This document shows positions 35,491-44,454 of a stretch of DNA of 64,000 nt, piece by piece. The notes under the pieces were generated by a model. It was not told the origin of the DNA, did no database searches, and was given only the letters and a program-made list of their open reading frames with translations. The stretch is from contig CAYYQN010000002.1 in the NCBI GenBank assembly GCA_964473865.1, positions 1 to 64,000 of the forward strand. The letters run 5' to 3'. Origin of the DNA: CAIMUX01 sp964473865. Lineage in GTDB: Bacteria; Eisenbacteria; RBG-16-71-46; CAIMUX01. Each line of letters begins with the position of its first letter. Positions within the stretch are counted from its first letter, which is position 1. The translations under genes and the position numbers were made by a program.

Positions 35491-36485
35491 CTCTGACCCC
35501 CCGTCTCCCGGGCTCTCTCCGGGCCGGGGCGCGGCTCCCCACCGCAGTCCATTCCCCGCGCCTGCCGCTCGGACTCCAGGTACTGCCGGTTGCGCCGGGT
35601 CAGCGTGCCGAAGTCGACGGCATAGCCGTCGAAAGCGGGGCCGTCGACGCACGAGAAACGCGCCTCATAGCGTCCGCGGTCCGGATCCCAGATCTGCACC
35701 CGGCAACCGCCGCACATTCCGGTCCCGTCGACCATGATCGGGTTCAGACTGACGATCAGCGGCACGCGACGTGGATCGTAGTCGAGGGCGGGCTCGTACG
35801 TCTCCCGGAACGACTTCCCGGCCATCTCCTTCACCACGGCATCCATCATCGGGATCGGGCCCACGGCGATCACTTCGGAGATCCGCCCCTGCCGCGTGGT
35901 CATCACTTCGCGCAGCCTCTCCGTGACGAATCCCTTCTGTCCATAGGAGCCGTCGTCGGTGGTCACGATCAGTTCCGTGGAGATCGGGCGAAGCTCGGCC
36001 TCGAGGATGAGCAGCCGCGCGGTGCGGGCGCCGATGATGGTGATCACTTCGTTGCCGCGCTCGCTGAGCTCCTTCACTTTCGGCCAGATCGGCGCCACCC
36101 CCACGCCGCCCCCGACGCAGACAACGGGATGGGGGTGTCTCTTCACGGTGATGGGGGTGCCGAGCGGACCGAGGATGTCGGTGTAGGACTCCCCCTCCCG
36201 CACCGCGGCCATCTCCCGGGTGGAGTGCCCGACCACCTGGTAGACCAGGGTGATCGTCCCGGCGTTCGGGTCCCAGGCCGCGAGGGTGAGCGGGATCCGC
36301 TCTGAATGCTCGTGGGCGCGCACGATGACGAACTGACCGGGCTGGGCGTGCCGTGCGATCAGCGGCGCTTCCACTTCTGCGAGGATGATGCCGTCGTCGC
36401 CGTCCACCAGGACCCGCCGGCGGCGAATCAGGTAGTTCTTGCCAGAGAGCTGGCGACATGCGCCTGAGGTTGTCGGGTCCGGCAT
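35487..36485 (-). CDS. nfnA: NfnA-like ferredoxin-NADP+ reductase subunit
   Basis: The 332-residue flavoprotein resembles PyrK/NfnA-type reductases: an FAD domain (HAQPGQFVIVRAHEHSERIPLTLA), an NAD domain (PVVCVGGGVGVAPIWPKVKEL) and a C-terminal 2Fe-2S site with GMCGGCRV and FSCVDGPAFDG. With NfnB it would bifurcate electrons between NADH, NADPH and ferredoxin in the cytoplasm. The two genes overlap by four bases, a strong sign of a complex. The ATG at 36485 is preceded by a G-run serving as weak SD. Divergent from the tyrA gene. Confidence 0.88.
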   Translation of the reverse strand: MPDPTTSGACRQLSGKNYLIRRRRVLVDGDDGIILAEVEAPLIARHAQPGQFVIVRAHEHSERIPLTLAAWDPNAGTITLVYQVVGHSTREMAAVREGESYTDILGPLGTPITVKRHPHPVVCVGGGVGVAPIWPKVKELSERGNEVITIIGARTARLLILEAELRPISTELIVTTDDGSYGQKGFVTERLREVMTTRQGRISEVIAVGPIPMMDAVVKEMAGKSFRETYEPALDYDPRRVPLIVSLNPIMVDGTGMCGGCRVQIWDPDRGRYEARFSCVDGPAFDGYAVDFGTLTRRNRQYLESERQARGMDCGGEPRPGPERARETGGQR

Positions 36486-36709
36486 CGCGTGTACCCCCCA
36501 GCGGTCGGCGACGGGATCTTCCGGAGTCCCCTCCGAAGGTCGCCGCGGCCCGGCGGGGACCCGGCAACGCGCGAACGTAGCATGGGGAAGTCCGATCCGG
36601 CAAGGCAGGCGCGATCGGGCCAGGCCTTTTCGCCCGGGGCGTCGGAGAAGGATACTCTCGTCGTCGGCCGGAAACCGGTCGGGTGCCCGGGCGACGGGAG
36701 GGAGCTTTC

Positions 36710-37855
36710 ATGCGGGATGAGCTGCGCACGCTCCGGGAGTCGATCGCGGAGGTCGACCGGAGGCTGGTCGAACTGCTCCACCAGCGTATGGAGCTATCGG
36801 CGCGCGTGGGGCGGGTGAAGACGGTCTCCGGGTCGGAGGTGGTGGCCCGCGACGTCGAGGACCAGATCCTGAGTCGCGCCCGCGAGGCGGCGGAGGCTGC
36901 GGGAGTCTCGGCGGCGGCGATGGAGTCGATTTTCCGGGAGGTCCTGCGGGCTTCAGTGGAGCGGCAGCACCGCGTGGGGATGGAGGAGCGCGTTCGCCCT
37001 GGCGGGCGCGTCCTTGTCGTCGGCGGCGCGGGTCGCATGGGCTCGTGGCTACGACAGTTCCTGTCCCTCGTGGGTCACCGCGTGGAGGCGGTCGACCCTG
37101 CGTGGGCCGGGCTGCCGGCCGAGGCCGGACGCTGGTCCGGACTGGACGCGCTCCCTTCGCTGGCCCCATACGACGCGGTGGTGTTGAGCGTCCCGCTGGT
37201 CCGGCTTCCTGAGATCCTGGAGGAAGTTTGCGCGCGTCAGCCCCCGGGACTGCTGGTGGAGACCGCCTCGATTCAGTCTCACCTCGAGCCGGCGCTGGCT
37301 AGGGCCGACGCGGCAGGGATCAAGACATGCGCGCTGCATCCGATGTTCGGTCCCGGGGCTTCTCCTTTCGACCCTTTGACCTTCGTACTGGCCTGGCGCC
37401 GGGAGCCGGGCGCAGAACGGGCGGCCGCCGAGGCCTTCCTGCGGCACCCCGGCGCGCGGGTCGTCGCGATTCCGTTTGCGCACCACGACCGCCTGATGGG
37501 CTGGCTCCTCGGACTGGCGCATCTGCACGGGATACTCTTTGGCGCCGCCTTGGCGGAGTCTGGGCTCGACCCGGCGGAACTCCAGATGTGCGCCTCGACG
37601 ACCTTTCTCCGTTCTGCGGACACGGCGCGCTCCGTCCTGCTCGAAGATCCGGAACTCTACTTCGACATCCAGCGCCTGAATCCTCACCGCGAAGCAGTAT
37701 ATGCGACGGCCCACGCGGCGCTGGACCGGCTCGAGTCGCAGGTGCGCGCAGGTGACCTCGAGGGATTTCGCGATCTGATGGCCGGCGCTCGGCGGGCCGT
37801 GGGGGAGGTGGATTCCCGCCCCGGGCAGAGCCCAATCGACCGTGCCGCGCCCTGA
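36710..37855 (+). CDS. tyrA: Bifunctional chorismate mutase / prephenate dehydrogenase
   Basis: The 381-residue T-protein has an N-terminal AroQ chorismate mutase helix bundle (RDELRTLRESIAEVDRRLVELLHQRMELSARVGRVK, about 1-90) and a prephenate dehydrogenase with Rossmann motif VLVVGGAGRMGSWLRQF (about 101-117) and LHPMFGP catalytic segment. It turns chorismate into 4-hydroxyphenylpyruvate for tyrosine synthesis. ATG 36710 sits behind GGGAGGGAG. That product is also the substrate of the hppD product in the tyrosine degradation operon at 62 kb, so synthesis and degradation lie in one window. An ABC transporter operon follows on the same strand. Confidence 0.88.
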   Translation: MRDELRTLRESIAEVDRRLVELLHQRMELSARVGRVKTVSGSEVVARDVEDQILSRAREAAEAAGVSAAAMESIFREVLRASVERQHRVGMEERVRPGGRVLVVGGAGRMGSWLRQFLSLVGHRVEAVDPAWAGLPAEAGRWSGLDALPSLAPYDAVVLSVPLVRLPEILEEVCARQPPGLLVETASIQSHLEPALARADAAGIKTCALHPMFGPGASPFDPLTFVLAWRREPGAERAAAEAFLRHPGARVVAIPFAHHDRLMGWLLGLAHLHGILFGAALAESGLDPAELQMCASTTFLRSADTARSVLLEDPELYFDIQRLNPHREAVYATAHAALDRLESQVRAGDLEGFRDLMAGARRAVGEVDSRPGQSPIDRAAP

Positions 37856-38003
37856 GCGCCGCAGATCCGCTTCGGCAACACTCCGCCGGGAGCCGAATGG
37901 ATGGCCGCCGCGGATCGCGTATGCTTTGCTGTCTCGCGGGAGAGACGGCGAGGCCGGGGCTGGGATCGTCCTTCCGCGGTTGTCCGAAGCCGAGGAGCCG
38001 CCG

Positions 38004-38774
38004 TTGTCGGTCGTTGAAGGTCATGTCGTGGCCGAGTCGCTCGGCCACTCCTTCCCGGGAGGCGTCGAAGCGCTCCGCGACGTCCGACTGCGCCTGGACG
38101 CGGGCGACTTCGTGTCGATCGTCGGCCCGTCCGGCTGCGGGAAGTCGACACTGCTACGCCTGGTGGCGGGGCTTCTGCCCTGTTCCGGGGGAGTGCTCCG
38201 GATCAACGGAATGGTGCCGGCGGCTGCGCGGCGGCGCGCGGAGCTGGCGTTCGTCTTCCAGTCCCCCACGCTCCTCCCCTGGCGAACCGTGGAGGCGAAC
38301 GTACGTCTTCCCCTGGAGCTTTCGGGCCGGGCCGCGGGCGAGGCCCAGGCGCGGGTGGCTGAAGTCGTCGACCTCGTGGGTCTGCGCGAATTCCGGCGAT
38401 CCCGGCCGCGGGAGCTCTCCGGCGGCATGCAGATGCGGGTATCGCTGGCGCGCTCGCTCGTCACCCGGCCCCGGCTGCTCCTCCTCGACGAGCCGTTCGG
38501 CGCGCTGGACGACATCACGCGGCAAAGGCTCAACGAGGAGCTGCTCTCGCTGTGGGAACGCGACCGTTTCACCGCGCTCTTTGTCACCCACAACGTCGGT
38601 GAGGCCGCCTTCCTGAGCCGTCGCGTGCTCGTCATGAGCGGGCGCCCGGGGACTGTCCTCCGGGAGATCGACGTGCCATTCTCCTATCCCCGACAGCTGG
38701 GGCTGCGGAGCGAGCCGGAATTCGCCCGGCTCTGCGGCGAGATCGGACAGTTGTTGCGGGAGGGTTACCGGTGA
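38004..38774 (+). CDS. ABC transporter ATP-binding protein (SsuB/ThiZ type)
   Basis: The 256-residue ATPase is of the nitrate/sulfonate/pyrimidine importer group. Walker A is GPSGCGKSTLL, the Q-loop VFQSPTLLPW, the signature LSGGMQMRVSLARSL, Walker B LLLLDEPFGALD and the switch VTHN. TTG 38004 is chosen as start because GAGGAG lies six bases upstream and the fold begins soon after; a GTG at 37842 would overlap tyrA and add 54 unconserved residues. The stop overlaps the permease start (GTGA). Confidence 0.9.
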   Translation: MSVVEGHVVAESLGHSFPGGVEALRDVRLRLDAGDFVSIVGPSGCGKSTLLRLVAGLLPCSGGVLRINGMVPAAARRRAELAFVFQSPTLLPWRTVEANVRLPLELSGRAAGEAQARVAEVVDLVGLREFRRSRPRELSGGMQMRVSLARSLVTRPRLLLLDEPFGALDDITRQRLNEELLSLWERDRFTALFVTHNVGEAAFLSRRVLVMSGRPGTVLREIDVPFSYPRQLGLRSEPEFARLCGEIGQLLREGYR

Positions 38775-39577
38775 ACCCGCGGTTCCGCCACGCGGTCCGG
38801 GCGGTGGTGCCGCCCCTTGCGGCCCTGGCCGGGTTCCTGGCCTGCTGGCATCTCTACAGCAGCGGAGTGAAGTTCGGCGAGACGGTGCTGATCAGGCCGC
38901 AACCGGCGTACCTGGTGCCGGCCCCCGCCGCTGTGTGGCGGGCGGGGCTCGAAAACCTGGACACCCTGGTGCGGGCGACGCTCCTGACGGCGGGCGGCGC
39001 TCTCGCCGGCTTCCTGGCCAGCCTGGCGCTGGGGAGCCTGGTGGCGTTCCTGTTCTCGCAATCGGTTCTGATCCAGCGGGCCGGCTATCCCTACGCGATC
39101 TTCCTCCAGACGGTACCGATCGTGGCGATCGCCCCTCTGCTCATTCTCTGGTTCGGACACGGATTCGCCGGGATCGCCGTCACGGCGTTCATCGTGAGCC
39201 TCTTCCCGGTGATCACCAACGGCACGGCAGGGCTGACGGCGCTTGACCCGAACGCTGTCGAGCTGTTCGAGGTCAACAACGCCACCCGGATGCAGCTTCT
39301 GGTCAAGTTGCGACTCCCGAACTCGATTCGCTACTTCGTGACCGGCGCCAAGATCGGTAGCGGTGGAGCGGTCATCGGCGGGATCGTCGGCGAGTTTTTT
39401 GCCGGATACGGGAGCGGCAGGTTCGGACTCGGGTACTTGATCTTCCAGACCAGCGCCCAGCTGAAGACGGCGACCCTCTTCGGCGCCATCTTCGCGTCGA
39501 CCGCGCTGGGGCTGGCGGCATTTGGAGGGGTGAGCCTCGTCGGCGATCGATTGCTGGCGCGTTGGCGGCGGGACTGA
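38771..39577 (+). CDS. ABC transporter permease (SsuC/ThiX type)
   Basis: The 268-residue inner-membrane permease has about six predicted helices (for example residues 10-30, 58-95 and 110-160) and the EAA-type cytoplasmic loop around EVNNATRMQLLVKLRLPNSI. It starts with GTG overlapping the end of the ATPase gene, so the two are coupled. The substrate-binding protein gene follows 96 bases downstream. This family imports taurine, alkanesulfonates, nitrate or thiamine-precursor pyrimidines. Confidence 0.9.
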   Translation: MNPRFRHAVRAVVPPLAALAGFLACWHLYSSGVKFGETVLIRPQPAYLVPAPAAVWRAGLENLDTLVRATLLTAGGALAGFLASLALGSLVAFLFSQSVLIQRAGYPYAIFLQTVPIVAIAPLLILWFGHGFAGIAVTAFIVSLFPVITNGTAGLTALDPNAVELFEVNNATRMQLLVKLRLPNSIRYFVTGAKIGSGGAVIGGIVGEFFAGYGSGRFGLGYLIFQTSAQLKTATLFGAIFASTALGLAAFGGVSLVGDRLLARWRRD

Positions 39578-39673
39578 GGATTCGGGCCCGACGAGGCGGG
39601 AGGTTGACCGCAACGGGAAGATGAGGGCGGCGGCAAGGATCAACGGCCGTCCGCCGGCGCCTGGGGAGGGAAG

Positions 39674-40696
39674 ATGAAGTCGACAACGAAGCAGCCGCGG
39701 GAGGGCGTCGGGCGCGCCCTGCTCTGTGCGGCGTTACTGGTCCTGGTGATTCCCGCGTGGTCTGCGGGGGATGCCCGAGCCCAGAAGGGTGTGGCGCCCA
39801 ATGCGAAGGACAAGGTCTCGATCCTGCTCAACTGGTTTCCCGAAGCGGAGCACGGCGGATTCTACGCGGCGCTGGTGAGCGGAGAGTACGAACGGGCCGG
39901 CCTCGATGTCACGATCATCCCCGGCGGCGTCGACGTTCCGGTCACGCCCCGGGTGGCCGGCGGCCAGGCTGACTTCGGGATCGCCAACGCCGATCAGGTG
40001 GTGTTCGCCCGCGACGCCGGAGCGAAGGTGGTTGCGCTCATGGCGCCGCTGCAGACCAGTCCGCGCTGTATCATGGTCCACGCCAGCGAAGGGTTCCGCT
40101 CTTTGGGCGACCTCAACGACATGACTCTCGCCATTTCGCCGAAGGACGCGTTTGCCGAGTTCATGCAGAAGCACTTCCCGCTGAAAGACGTCAAGATCGT
40201 GCCTTATCCCGGCAGCGTGGCGCCGTTCCTCAATGACCGACGCTTCGGACAGCAGGCCTATAACATCAGCGAGCCGTTTGTGGCCCGCTCTGCCGGGGGC
40301 GATCCGCAGGTGCTGATGTTGGCCGACGCCGGGTACAACCCGTACACCAGCTGTCTGGTGACGCGCGACGAGCTGCTGCGAAAGAACCCCGATCTGGTGC
40401 GCCGCATAGTGCGGGCCAGTGTGCGCGGCTGGGAGCTGTACCTTCGTGATCCCGCCGCCGCGAATGCGCGGATCCTCGAGCTGAATCCTCAGATGGGGGC
40501 GGAGATCCTGCAATTCGGCGTCGATGAGATGCAGGCCATGACCTGGCTCGATCCGGTGAAGAAAGCGGGGATCGGCGACATGAAGCTCGAGCGCTGGAGT
40601 GCGATTGTCGACACCATGGCGGAGCTGAAGCTGGTGTCCAGGGAACGGGTGAAGCCGGCGGAGTGTTTTACGCGGGCGTTTCTCGATACGGAGTAG
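39674..40696 (+). CDS. ABC transporter substrate-binding protein (NMT1/THI5-like)
   Basis: The 340-residue periplasmic binding protein has a signal peptide ending near ARAQ (about residue 37). The mature start VSILLNWFPEAEHGGFYAALVSGEYERAGLDV fits the NMT1/THI5-like group that binds pyrimidine precursors of thiamine, though SsuA-type ligands are also possible. GGAGGGAAG precedes the ATG directly. It completes the importer with the two genes upstream. No TPP riboswitch core was found before the operon, so the thiamine link is not supported by regulation. Confidence 0.85.
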   Translation: MKSTTKQPREGVGRALLCAALLVLVIPAWSAGDARAQKGVAPNAKDKVSILLNWFPEAEHGGFYAALVSGEYERAGLDVTIIPGGVDVPVTPRVAGGQADFGIANADQVVFARDAGAKVVALMAPLQTSPRCIMVHASEGFRSLGDLNDMTLAISPKDAFAEFMQKHFPLKDVKIVPYPGSVAPFLNDRRFGQQAYNISEPFVARSAGGDPQVLMLADAGYNPYTSCLVTRDELLRKNPDLVRRIVRASVRGWELYLRDPAAANARILELNPQMGAEILQFGVDEMQAMTWLDPVKKAGIGDMKLERWSAIVDTMAELKLVSRERVKPAECFTRAFLDTE

Positions 40697-40780
40697 CTTC
40701 AGGTCTCGGGGCCCCCAACCGCGACCGGCGGGGTCCTTCGCGCCCCGTCAGTGACGACATGGACTCCTCCCGCGGCTGTG

Positions 40781-42055
40781 CTAGGACCGCCGGCGCTCCC
40801 GCTCCCGCTGCCGGCGTTGGGCGGCGATCCGCGCACCCTCCTCCGCCGCCTCGACCAGCGCGCCGTCCGGCACGCCGCGGAAGCGCAGGATCCGTTCGAT
40901 CGACGCGCCGATCTCGCTGTCCGGAGTGGAGGCGCCGGCCGTCACGCCAATGGTCAGCGGTCCGGCGGGAAGCCACCCCTCTTCCACCAGGGGCGCGCGT
41001 TCGCCGTGCGGCTTGTGCCGGATCCAGCGTTCGCTGACCAGGTTGACCGCGTCCTCGATGTGAAAGGTGCGGGTCGAGGCCGCGGCCAGTTCCACAAGGT
41101 GGTTCGTGTTGCTGCTGTTGAAGCCGCCGATCACGATCATGAGGTCGCATCCCCCGGCGACGAGCTCCAGCACGGCGTCCTGCCGCTCCTGCGTGGCGCT
41201 GCAGATTGTGTCGAAGCTGTGGACACGCTCCGTCGCCGCCGCTTCGCCCCGCCGGCGAGCCACGGCCGCCCGGAGGAGTCCGGCGATCTCGAGTGACTCC
41301 GTGGAGAGCATGGTCGTCTGGTTCGCGCACCCGATCCGCTCCAAATGGCGATCGGGGTCGAAGCCGGGAGAGGCGGAGCGCGCGAATTGTTCCAGGAAGG
41401 CGGCGCGGTCGAGGCGGCCCTCCAGGAATGCGCACACTTGCCCAGCCTCGGCGCGATCCCGCACGACAAGGAAGTGGGCGCCAGGATGACAGGATACCTG
41501 CGAGCAGGTGGCCCGGGTTTCCTCGTGGTCGTACTTGCCGTGAATGATGGACGTGATGCCGGTGCGGGCGAACTTCTCTACGCTCTTCCAGACGGTGAGC
41601 ACGCTGCCGCAGGTGGTGTCGACGAGGATGCAGCCGCGTTCGCGAAGGCGGCTGAAGTCGTCATGGGGCACTCCGAACGCGGGGATGATGACCACATCCT
41701 CCGGCTCGACCTCGGCGAGATGATCGGGGACCGTTCCCGCCGCGGGCAGGAACTGCACCCCCATGTCCGCCAGACGCCGGTTGACCCCGGGATTGTGGAT
41801 GATTTCCCCCACCAGCCAGGTACGGCGGTCCGGGAAGCGCTCGCGCGTCTCGTAGGCATACTCCACGGCGCGATCGACTCCATAGCAGAACCCGAACTCC
41901 CGCGCCAGGCGTAGCGTGGTGTCGGTGTGGTGAAAGCGGTGACCATTGGCTCGGAGGAATTCCACGAGCCCGCTGTGGTAGTCGGCATGCAGGGTTCCGT
42001 CCACCGCCTCGCGATTGCCGAGGCCACGGCGATAGTAGCGGATCTCCTCCGGCAT
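40781..42055 (-). CDS. ispH: 4-hydroxy-3-methylbut-2-enyl diphosphate reductase (long, plant/cyanobacterial-type IspH)
   Basis: The 424-residue iron-sulfur enzyme performs the last step of the MEP isoprenoid pathway, making IPP and DMAPP. The three cluster cysteines occur in EFGFCYGVDRAV, ILVDTTCGSVLTVW and DTICSATQERQ, and GGFNSSNTNHLVEL is the diphosphate-binding region. It is about 100 residues longer than E. coli IspH and matches the long form found in cyanobacteria and plastids. ATG 42055 follows GGGAGG by a few bases; the frame is open 24 residues further. A TATACT hexamer near 42120 on this strand could be its -10, in the region shared with era. Confidence 0.93.
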   Translation of the reverse strand: MPEEIRYYRRGLGNREAVDGTLHADYHSGLVEFLRANGHRFHHTDTTLRLAREFGFCYGVDRAVEYAYETRERFPDRRTWLVGEIIHNPGVNRRLADMGVQFLPAAGTVPDHLAEVEPEDVVIIPAFGVPHDDFSRLRERGCILVDTTCGSVLTVWKSVEKFARTGITSIIHGKYDHEETRATCSQVSCHPGAHFLVVRDRAEAGQVCAFLEGRLDRAAFLEQFARSASPGFDPDRHLERIGCANQTTMLSTESLEIAGLLRAAVARRRGEAAATERVHSFDTICSATQERQDAVLELVAGGCDLMIVIGGFNSSNTNHLVELAAASTRTFHIEDAVNLVSERWIRHKPHGERAPLVEEGWLPAGPLTIGVTAGASTPDSEIGASIERILRFRGVPDGALVEAAEEGARIAAQRRQRERERRRS

Positions 42056-42338
42056 CGTTCCTCCCGGGTGCGGCCGGCTCCGGCGCCCGCGGACGTCCGG
42101 CGACCCGTTCGGTCCAGTATAGTCCAACCAGGCGCATAACCGGGTGCGAGATGGTCTACACTCGGGTGCGGGCGCCGGGAGCCGGACGCGATCGCCCGTC
42201 CTGCTCGGGCTTTCCCCCGGCGCCGCGACGCCGGCCGGGCGCGGTCCGAGCGGGAGAGTCGCGAAGCCGCGCGACGAATCGGGACGAAGGCTGGCCGGTC
42301 ATGGGACCGAGGCACGCGGGTGCGAGAGAGGGGAACGC

Positions 42339-43433
42339 TTGGACATCGAGGGACGGGAGCGGCCGGCCCATGACGAGGGGCCGCGCCGGCGCAGGTTGAA
42401 CGCTCGTCCGAGTGCCGGACCGGACGCCCCGCCGACTGCCGGGCCGGACGACCCGCCGAGTGCCGGACCGGACGATCCGCCGGATGCCGGACCGAATTGC
42501 GGATCGGCCGGCGGCAGGGCCGCCGAGCCGAGCCCACCCGACGGCGAGCCCGGGCCCCGCGATTTCCGCTGCGGTTTCGTGGCGATCGTCGGAGAGCCAA
42601 ACGTCGGGAAGTCGACCCTGACCAATCGCCTGCTGCGGGAACGGCTTTCGATCGTCACCGCCAAACCGCAGACGACGCGGCGCAAGACCCTCGGCATCCT
42701 GAACGGGGAACGGTATCAGGCGGTCCTCCTGGACACTCCGGGCCTGATGGCGCCGCGATACGAGCTGCATGAAGCGATGCTGCGCGAGGCGCGCGAGGCG
42801 CTTGCCGATGCCGACGTGGTCCTCTATCTGGCGCAGCCGGAGACTGCGGTCGATGCCCCGGCGGAGGTACGGGAGGCCCGGGGGCCCCGTCTCCTCGTCC
42901 TGAACAAGGTCGACCTGGTGACCCGGAAGGACGAGTTGCTCCCGATTCTCGCGGCCTGGAACGACCTCGGTGTCTTCGAGGAGCTGGTGCCGGTCTCGGC
43001 TCTGAAAGGGCACGGCACCGAGACGCTGCTGGAGCTGATGGTGGCCCGCCTTCCCTTCGGACCGCCGTTCTACCCCGTCGACGAGCTGGCCGCCCAGCCG
43101 GAGCGGTTCTTCGTGGGGGAGATCATCCGCGAGCGGATCTTCGAGCGTTTCGAGAAGGAGATTCCGTATGCCACCGAGGTCACCGTGGAGGAGTTCCAGG
43201 AGCGCCCCGGTGCGAAGGATTTCATCGAGGCGTGGATTCACGTCGAGCAGGAGTCGCAGAAGGCGATCCTCATCGGCTCCGAAGGCGCCGCCATCCGCGG
43301 CCTGGGGGAGGAGGCGCGGGGAATGATCGAGTCGTTCCTCGGTCGGCCCGTGTACCTCTCCCTTCGTGTGCGCGTGGCGCCCAAGTGGCGGAAACGGCCC
43401 GATGCCCTCCGCCGTTTCGGGTACCGCGGATGA
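42339..43433 (+). CDS. era: GTPase Era with repeat-containing N-terminal extension
   Basis: Era is an essential GTPase in 30S ribosome assembly. The G domain begins at about residue 75 (FVAIVGEPNVGKSTLTNRLL), with TAKPQTTRRKTLGI switch, DTPGLM, NKVDLV and the later SALKG; the KH domain carries AILIGSEGAAIRGLGEEAR. The total of 364 residues exceeds the usual 300 because of an N-terminal tail built from AGPDxPP repeats. The start is uncertain: TTG 42339 has an AGAGGGG SD and is preferred, while GTG 42144 would add 65 more low-complexity residues. The stop overlaps the next gene (ATGA). Confidence 0.88.
   Translation: MDIEGRERPAHDEGPRRRRLNARPSAGPDAPPTAGPDDPPSAGPDDPPDAGPNCGSAGGRAAEPSPPDGEPGPRDFRCGFVAIVGEPNVGKSTLTNRLLRERLSIVTAKPQTTRRKTLGILNGERYQAVLLDTPGLMAPRYELHEAMLREAREALADADVVLYLAQPETAVDAPAEVREARGPRLLVLNKVDLVTRKDELLPILAAWNDLGVFEELVPVSALKGHGTETLLELMVARLPFGPPFYPVDELAAQPERFFVGEIIRERIFERFEKEIPYATEVTVEEFQERPGAKDFIEAWIHVEQESQKAILIGSEGAAIRGLGEEARGMIESFLGRPVYLSLRVRVAPKWRKRPDALRRFGYRG
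42411..42500. repeat. 24-base tandem repeat inside the era extension
   Basis: Three 24-base units (starting 42411, 42435 and 42459) plus a partial fourth (42483) encode AGPDxPP-type octapeptides. The unit length preserves the frame. The tract lies between the start region and the G domain of Era, so copy-number change would only alter tail length. Confidence 0.8.
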
Positions 43434-44368
43434 GCTCTCCGATCACGGTGCCGGACGAGGCGTTCGCGCTCGCCTCGGCCGCGCTGTGGGCTGTGGCGTC
43501 GGCGCTCTTCACGGCCGAGGGGCGTAGCGTCAGCCCCGCGGTGATGAACGCCGTGAAGTCGACCGGGGCGGCTCTCGTCTTTGCGCTGATCCTCTGGGTC
43601 GGCCCGGTCGGGCCGCTCGGCCGGCCGGAGGGTGCGCTGTTTACCGACTGGAGCGTGAACGTCATCCTCGTCCTCTCGGGGCTCATCGGGATCACTCTCG
43701 GAGACACCTGCTTCTTCGAATCGCTGGCCCGGATCGGCGTGCGGCGATCGATGATGATCTCCTTGCTGGCGCCCGTGTTCACCGCGGTGGCCGCGGCAAT
43801 CGCGGGGCAGCCCTTGCCGGGGATCATGGGATTCGCCGGCATCGCCCTCACGCTGGGCGGCATCCTGCTGGTCATCCGGGTGGCGCCGGTTCGAAACGGC
43901 GCGTGCGCGATCGGCCGCGCGGCGGTGCGCCGGTCCGGCCTCGGGGCCTGGGGCTTCGGCGTGATGGCGGCTCTCTGCCAGGCGATCGGGATCGTCCTGA
44001 CCAAGGATGCCATCGGACAGAGCGGGGTCCTGCCCGCATCGTTACTGCGCCTCCTGGCGGGAGGGTTGGGGATTCTGGCCTATGAAGCGTTGCGCGGGCG
44101 CGGGCCCGGCTTGCGTGCCGCGATGACACGCGGTTTCAGGCGGCCGCGGCTGGTGCTGGCCACCCTCCTCGGCACGGTGGCGGCATTCTATCTATTTCAG
44201 GTGGCGGTGATGCTGGGCTCACCGCCGGTCACTGCCGCCTTGTGCGCCACTTCGCCGATCCTGGTGACGCCGATCGCGGCGCGGTGGCTCGGCGAACGCA
44301 TGCCCTGGACCGCCACTCTTGGTACACTCCTCGCGATCGGCGGTGTGGCCCTCGTCGCTCTGGACTGA
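43430..44368 (+). CDS. EamA-family (DMT superfamily) transporter
   Basis: The 312-residue inner-membrane protein has about ten hydrophobic helices in two EamA halves (first about 10-145, second about 165-310), as in drug/metabolite exporters. The substrate is not predictable. ATG 43430 overlaps the era stop (ATGA), so it is read from the era message. A 30-residue basic loop (VRNGACAIGRAAVRRSG) separates the halves. Confidence 0.85.
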   Translation: MSSPITVPDEAFALASAALWAVASALFTAEGRSVSPAVMNAVKSTGAALVFALILWVGPVGPLGRPEGALFTDWSVNVILVLSGLIGITLGDTCFFESLARIGVRRSMMISLLAPVFTAVAAAIAGQPLPGIMGFAGIALTLGGILLVIRVAPVRNGACAIGRAAVRRSGLGAWGFGVMAALCQAIGIVLTKDAIGQSGVLPASLLRLLAGGLGILAYEALRGRGPGLRAAMTRGFRRPRLVLATLLGTVAAFYLFQVAVMLGSPPVTAALCATSPILVTPIAARWLGERMPWTATLGTLLAIGGVALVALD

Positions 44369-44454
44369 GCGTCAGGAAGGTCGCCGAGGCCCGACTCCCG
44401 TGGAGAGCCACCGATGGTGGCGCAACGAGGTGGGCAACCGGAGCACACAGAGAG

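Noticed and set aside
37860..39673. TPP riboswitch before the NMT1-type transporter
   Set aside because: The conserved CTGAGA and the second core motif were not found in the upstream or internal gaps.
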